The notes under the pieces are model-generated. The model had not been told where the DNA came from and made no database searches. It saw only the letters and a list, made by a program, of their open reading frames with translations. 36,436 nt of DNA from NCBI GenBank assembly GCA_020848895.1, contig JADLHI010000007.1, positions 1 through 36,436 of the forward strand, in the 5' to 3' direction. Made by a program: the position numbers and the translations under genes. Shown in pieces: positions 33,476 through 36,436 of the stretch. This DNA is from Hyphomonadaceae bacterium. Lineage in GTDB: Bacteria > Pseudomonadota > Alphaproteobacteria > Caulobacterales > Aquidulcibacteraceae. Position 1 is the stretch's first letter; the number at the start of each line of letters is the position of its first letter.

Positions 33476-34627
33476 ATGAGACGCAGATATTTCTTGATTG
33501 GCGGCGCTGGGGCGCTGGCGGCCGCGGGGGCCTGCGTTGCCGGCCTAGGCGTCCTCGCGCCAGATGAAGCGCCTCTGGGGTTCGAGCCGGACGCGCGTTT
33601 TGTTGAGCGGGCGCGTGCGCTTTTGGCGCGGCATCTTGCAATAGATGTTCACGCCCACCCGGGGCGAACGTTTGTGCGCGGCGCCACCGGGCTAAGCCCG
33701 GCATTGATTGCATTCTCCGCACGCGGAACTTCTGAGGACAGCGCCTTCGAGGACATGCGCGCTGGACTTGTCAGTGGCGGCAGTTTCTCACTCGTTGCGG
33801 ACTTTCAAACACTAGACCTCCAGGGCGAGGGGCTCGCGTCCACGCGTGAGTTTTCGCCTGGCGAAGCGCGCGCCAGCTATGAGCGCCAGCTTGCAAACCT
33901 GCGCGCTGCAACCGCTGCGGGCGGGGCCGCTTTCGTCGCCCAGCCCGCAGATTTCGAACGCATCAGAGGCGACGGCGGCGTAGCGGTGTTGGTGACGGTG
34001 GAAGGCGCCGACTTTCTCGACGGCGATATCGCCAATGTCGCCCGCTCGTTCGAAGACGGCGTTCGCTCAATAACGCTCGTCCACTATCGCCCAAACGAAT
34101 TGGGGGACATTCAAACAGCGCCAGCGGTGCGCGGCGGACTGACGCCTTTTGGCGCCGACGTGATCCGCGAGATGGATCGCCTTGGTATGGTAGTGGATCT
34201 CGCGCATGCCGCCGAGCCCGTTGTTTCAATGGCGCTAGACGTTGGCGAACGCCCGATGATGTGCTCGCACACGCATCTGCAGGGTCACGGCGCGACGAAC
34301 CCACGCTTCTTGAGCGAGGGGATGGCGCGTGCGATCGTTGAGCGCGGCGGCGTGATCGGCGCGTGGCCTGCCGGAATCGGCGCGACCACAATGAATGATT
34401 ATGTCGATCGCATATTCGAACTCGGCGAGGTGCTCGGGCCAGATCACGTCGCGATGGGCACCGATATGGACGCCAACTACAAGCCCGTGTTCACGAGCTA
34501 TCGGCAGATGCCGCTCCTGGTTTCTGAGTTGCTCCGTCGGGGATATGGAGAAGACAATGTCGTGAAGTTCGTCGGCGGCAATTTCCTGCGCGTGTTCGAG
34601 GCGGTTTGGGCGGGGAGACGGTCATGA
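33476..34627 (+). CDS. Membrane-dipeptidase-like (M19 family) metallohydrolase, exported
   Basis: The 383-residue protein begins MRRRYFLIGGAGALAAAGA, a twin-arginine-like signal. The barrel has H59-A-H61 (IDVHAHPG), a bridging E176 (TVEGAD), H203, H244 (LAHA), H265 (CSHTH) and D330 (MGTDMD), matching the renal dipeptidase zinc set except that the usual HxD motif is HxH. Members hydrolyse dipeptides, D-amino-acid amides or beta-lactams; the changed ligand leaves the substrate uncertain. It starts a forward operon; the next start overlaps its stop (ATGA). The MarR-type palindrome lies about 60 bp upstream. Confidence 0.88.
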   Translation: MRRRYFLIGGAGALAAAGACVAGLGVLAPDEAPLGFEPDARFVERARALLARHLAIDVHAHPGRTFVRGATGLSPALIAFSARGTSEDSAFEDMRAGLVSGGSFSLVADFQTLDLQGEGLASTREFSPGEARASYERQLANLRAATAAGGAAFVAQPADFERIRGDGGVAVLVTVEGADFLDGDIANVARSFEDGVRSITLVHYRPNELGDIQTAPAVRGGLTPFGADVIREMDRLGMVVDLAHAAEPVVSMALDVGERPMMCSHTHLQGHGATNPRFLSEGMARAIVERGGVIGAWPAGIGATTMNDYVDRIFELGEVLGPDHVAMGTDMDANYKPVFTSYRQMPLLVSELLRRGYGEDNVVKFVGGNFLRVFEAVWAGRRS

Positions 34628-35187
34628 GCAGTCTCTACGCACGTCGCAGCGTGATCGCCTTGTTGGCAAGCGCGGCGCTTGTACATGAAGCGGAGGCTCA
34701 AGTTGAGACGCCTGCGCGATATCGTTCGCCAGAGCAGCGGTTGCGAGAATTGGGCATCGTTCTTCCAGATCCACCAAGGCCCGTGGCCACATATGCGCCG
34801 TTTCGGCGCGCAGGGCGCACGCTATATCTCGCGGGATTGGGGCCGGCCAATCTTGGCGGCGTGGCGGCGCGTGGCCGAGTTGGCGCCGAACTTAACATTG
34901 AACAAGGATATGCTGCGGCGCGCGCGGCGGGTTTGAACGTTCTCTCGCTGCTCCGAAGCGCCTGTGGAGGATCGCTCGATCGCGTGACCCAATGCTTGCG
35001 CGTGGGCGCGTTCGTCGCGAGCGCAGATGACTTCCACGATCAGCCGCGTGTTGCCAACGGCGCGTCGGACCTATTCGTTGAAGTGTTTGGGCAGGCGGGA
35101 TTGCATGCGCGCTTCGCGGTGGGCGTCAATACGTTGCCCTTCGATATCCCGGTAGAAATCGAGTCAATCTGGCAAGTTCGTAGCTAG
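34624..35187 (+). CDS. RidA/YjgF-like protein with signal peptide
   Basis: From ATG 34624 (GGGGAGACGGTC upstream) the protein has 187 residues. A signal peptide ends near AEAQV (~26), then a RidA/YjgF fold covers ~35-185 with LYLAGLGPA, LNVLSLLRSA, VTQCLRVGAFV and LHARFAVGVNTLPFDIPVEIES, where the RidA-type Arg is kept. The usual role is imine/enamine hydrolysis; the larger subfamily's substrate is open. Export is unusual. It is coupled to the dipeptidase gene and precedes the deiminase-like gene by 143 bp. Confidence 0.87.
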   Translation: MSSLYARRSVIALLASAALVHEAEAQVETPARYRSPEQRLRELGIVLPDPPRPVATYAPFRRAGRTLYLAGLGPANLGGVAARGRVGAELNIEQGYAAARAAGLNVLSLLRSACGGSLDRVTQCLRVGAFVASADDFHDQPRVANGASDLFVEVFGQAGLHARFAVGVNTLPFDIPVEIESIWQVRS

Positions 35188-35330
35188 AAGCCCTTCGCGA
35201 TGGGAAAGTCGGGACGACACGATAGTGATTGCGCTGGTGCAGATTCCTCCGGATGACGTCGGCGGCGATCTGCCCAAGGACCTTCGCCTGCTTTAGCTCA
35301 TAGAGCATGTCGAGCAGCAGTGGGCCGCCA
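35188..35330. other. Intergenic gap with an unexplained antisense frame
   Basis: An 84-codon minus-strand frame (35126-35380) crosses the gap. Its part in the gap reads natural-looking residues (LGQIAADVIRRNLHQRNHY), perhaps a remnant of a lost gene, but I recognise no family. No terminator or strong promoter is visible. Confidence 0.25.
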
Positions 35331-36419
35331 ATGACCCTAAATCGCAGACGTTTCTCCGGCTTGGCTCTGAGTGCGGTCACGCTAGGCTGTAGCGGCGGAT
35401 CCGAGAGGTCGTCCTTGCAATCTTTTCAAGTCCCCGCCGAAGACGCAGCCCACGCACGGACTTGGATGTGTTGGCCATCGACGCCCGCCATCTATGGCGG
35501 CCAAGGCGCCTATTATGAGAGCGTGCAGGCGTCAATTGGGCGCCTTGCTGCGGCCATTGCTGAGCACGAACCGGTCACCGTGCTGGCCGACGCTTCAGTT
35601 CATCCACTCGCGGCGCGCTTATGTGGTCCGCGCGTCGAACTGCTTGACGCGGCGACCGATGATATGTGGGCGCGAGACAGCGGCCCTGTGTTCGTACGTT
35701 CCGCAACTGGCGCCAAGGCGGCTGTGGACTTCAATTTCAACGCCTGGGGCGGCAAGCAAAGACATGCGAGCGACAGTCTCGTAGCGCGCGCCATTGCGGC
35801 GAGCGCAGGTTGCGACCGTGTTGAAACGCATCTCGTCGGCGAAGGTGGCGGGCTAGAGTACGATGGCGATGGCACGCTGATCCTGACCGAGAGCTGTTGG
35901 GTGAACGACAATCGCAATCCAGGGCTTTCGCGCAGTGAAATCGAAGTTGAACTGAAGCGCCTGCTGGGCGTGGAAACCGTGATCTGGACCCCAGGTGTGC
36001 GGGGGCTCGATATCACCGACGGCCATATTGACGGTTCGGTCCGCATTGTCCGCCCCGGCGTGCTGATGATGGCCTTCAATCCAGAAGACACGACCGAAAA
36101 CGCCGACGCTCAGGCAGAAGCCAAGACTATCTTGTCGCGCACGCGCGACGCGCGGGGTCGCGCTTTTGAGATCGTTGAGATTGAAGATGCGATGGAGACG
36201 CGCTCACGGGGTGCTGACTTCTTCTCCGCTTATACTAATTACTATGTGGGGAACGGCGCGCTCTACACGCCAGAGTTTGGCGACGCTCGCGCCGATCGCC
36301 TCGCGCGCGCGGCCTTCGAGCGGCTCTATCCGGACCGCCGGATCGTCGCGCTCAATCTGGATCGGATTTATGAAAACGGCGGCGGCGTTCACTGCGTGAC
36401 GCAGCAAGAGCCGGCGTGA
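35331..36419 (+). CDS. aguA: Agmatine deiminase / peptidyl-arginine deiminase-family protein, exported
   Basis: From ATG 35331 the protein has 362 residues. A signal MTLNRRRFSGLALSAVTLGC has twin arginines and a possible lipidation cysteine (C20). The pentein fold has TWMCWPS, MWARDSGPVFV (catalytic Asp), EGGGLEYDGDG, DITDGHIDGSVR (catalytic His) and the nucleophile C355 in GGGVHCVTQQEP, all as in agmatine deiminases, which make N-carbamoylputrescine. Frame is open to ATG 35307, but the later start gives a better signal. Neither start has a clear ribosome site. Deiminases of this type are usually cytosolic, so the exported form may act on another guanidino compound. Confidence 0.9.
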   Translation: MTLNRRRFSGLALSAVTLGCSGGSERSSLQSFQVPAEDAAHARTWMCWPSTPAIYGGQGAYYESVQASIGRLAAAIAEHEPVTVLADASVHPLAARLCGPRVELLDAATDDMWARDSGPVFVRSATGAKAAVDFNFNAWGGKQRHASDSLVARAIAASAGCDRVETHLVGEGGGLEYDGDGTLILTESCWVNDNRNPGLSRSEIEVELKRLLGVETVIWTPGVRGLDITDGHIDGSVRIVRPGVLMMAFNPEDTTENADAQAEAKTILSRTRDARGRAFEIVEIEDAMETRSRGADFFSAYTNYYVGNGALYTPEFGDARADRLARAAFERLYPDRRIVALNLDRIYENGGGVHCVTQQEPA

Positions 36420-36436
36420 GGGGCGCCAAACGGCGA

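Noticed and set aside
1..36436. CRISPR arrays, insertion sequences, rRNA, complete tRNA
   Set aside because: No regularly spaced repeats, transposase motifs or tRNA cloverleaf were seen on reading either strand; this was not a computed search.

Overview
The window is high-GC DNA with tightly packed genes, frequent 4-nt start/stop overlaps, GTG/TTG starts and two large TonB-dependent receptors. This suits an aerobic, glycan-scavenging alphaproteobacterium (Caulobacterales/Hyphomonadaceae-like). That assignment is inferred from gene style and families; no rRNA or complete tRNA is present.

Layout. 1-1289: a decayed SRAP (YedK-like) gene and a RidA-family lipoprotein. 1290-8150: a forward operon with a bifunctional rhamnulose-1-phosphate aldolase/lactaldehyde dehydrogenase, a GH78 alpha-L-rhamnosidase, a DeoR regulator and a cytochrome P450. 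8134-10451 (minus): an exported dienelactone-hydrolase-like lipoprotein and a GPH-type sugar symporter. 10612-14999: a forward operon with an HSL-type esterase, a GHL6-like glycosidase of unknown activity and a phosphomannose-isomerase-like cupin. 15003-17640 (minus): hppD, a VOC protein and a Gfo/Idh/MocA oxidoreductase, divergent from an Lrp/AsnC regulator and a stand-alone class II aldolase (17779-19282). 19597-22482: TonB receptor 1. 22579-23166: a multiply frameshifted phytanoyl-CoA-dioxygenase pseudogene. 23214-27986: rhamnose isomerase divergent from an FGGY kinase, then a lactate-oxidase-type FMN enzyme and an intact PhyH dioxygenase. 28077-30386 (minus): TonB receptor 2, followed by a good terminator. 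30591-33358: an MFS transporter, a MarR regulator and an FAH-family hydrolase. 33476-36419: a forward operon of three exported proteins (M19-type dipeptidase, RidA-like, agmatine-deiminase-like).

How it fits together. 1.4-30.4 kb reads as one rhamnoside-utilisation locus. The proposed route is outer-membrane uptake (two TonB receptors), inner-membrane uptake (GPH symporter), ester and glycoside removal (esterases, GH78, the GHL6-like enzyme), possible oxidation by the P450, then rhamnose isomerase, kinase, aldolase/dehydrogenase, and L-lactate to pyruvate. The catalytic residues of the isomerase, GH78, HPPD and FMN oxidase align with those I recall for characterised enzymes.

The most notable observation is regulatory. 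Four promoters in the locus share a 10-bp-spaced direct repeat close to TTGATYG-N4-TGATCG, in six copies, a plausible operator for the cluster's DeoR regulator. Separately, the MFS and FAH/MarR/dipeptidase promoters share an 18-bp palindrome, TAGTNNCAWWTGNNACTA, that suits the local MarR protein. The least understood part is the P450 plus esterase/GHL6-like/cupin set, which may process a decorated rhamnoside.
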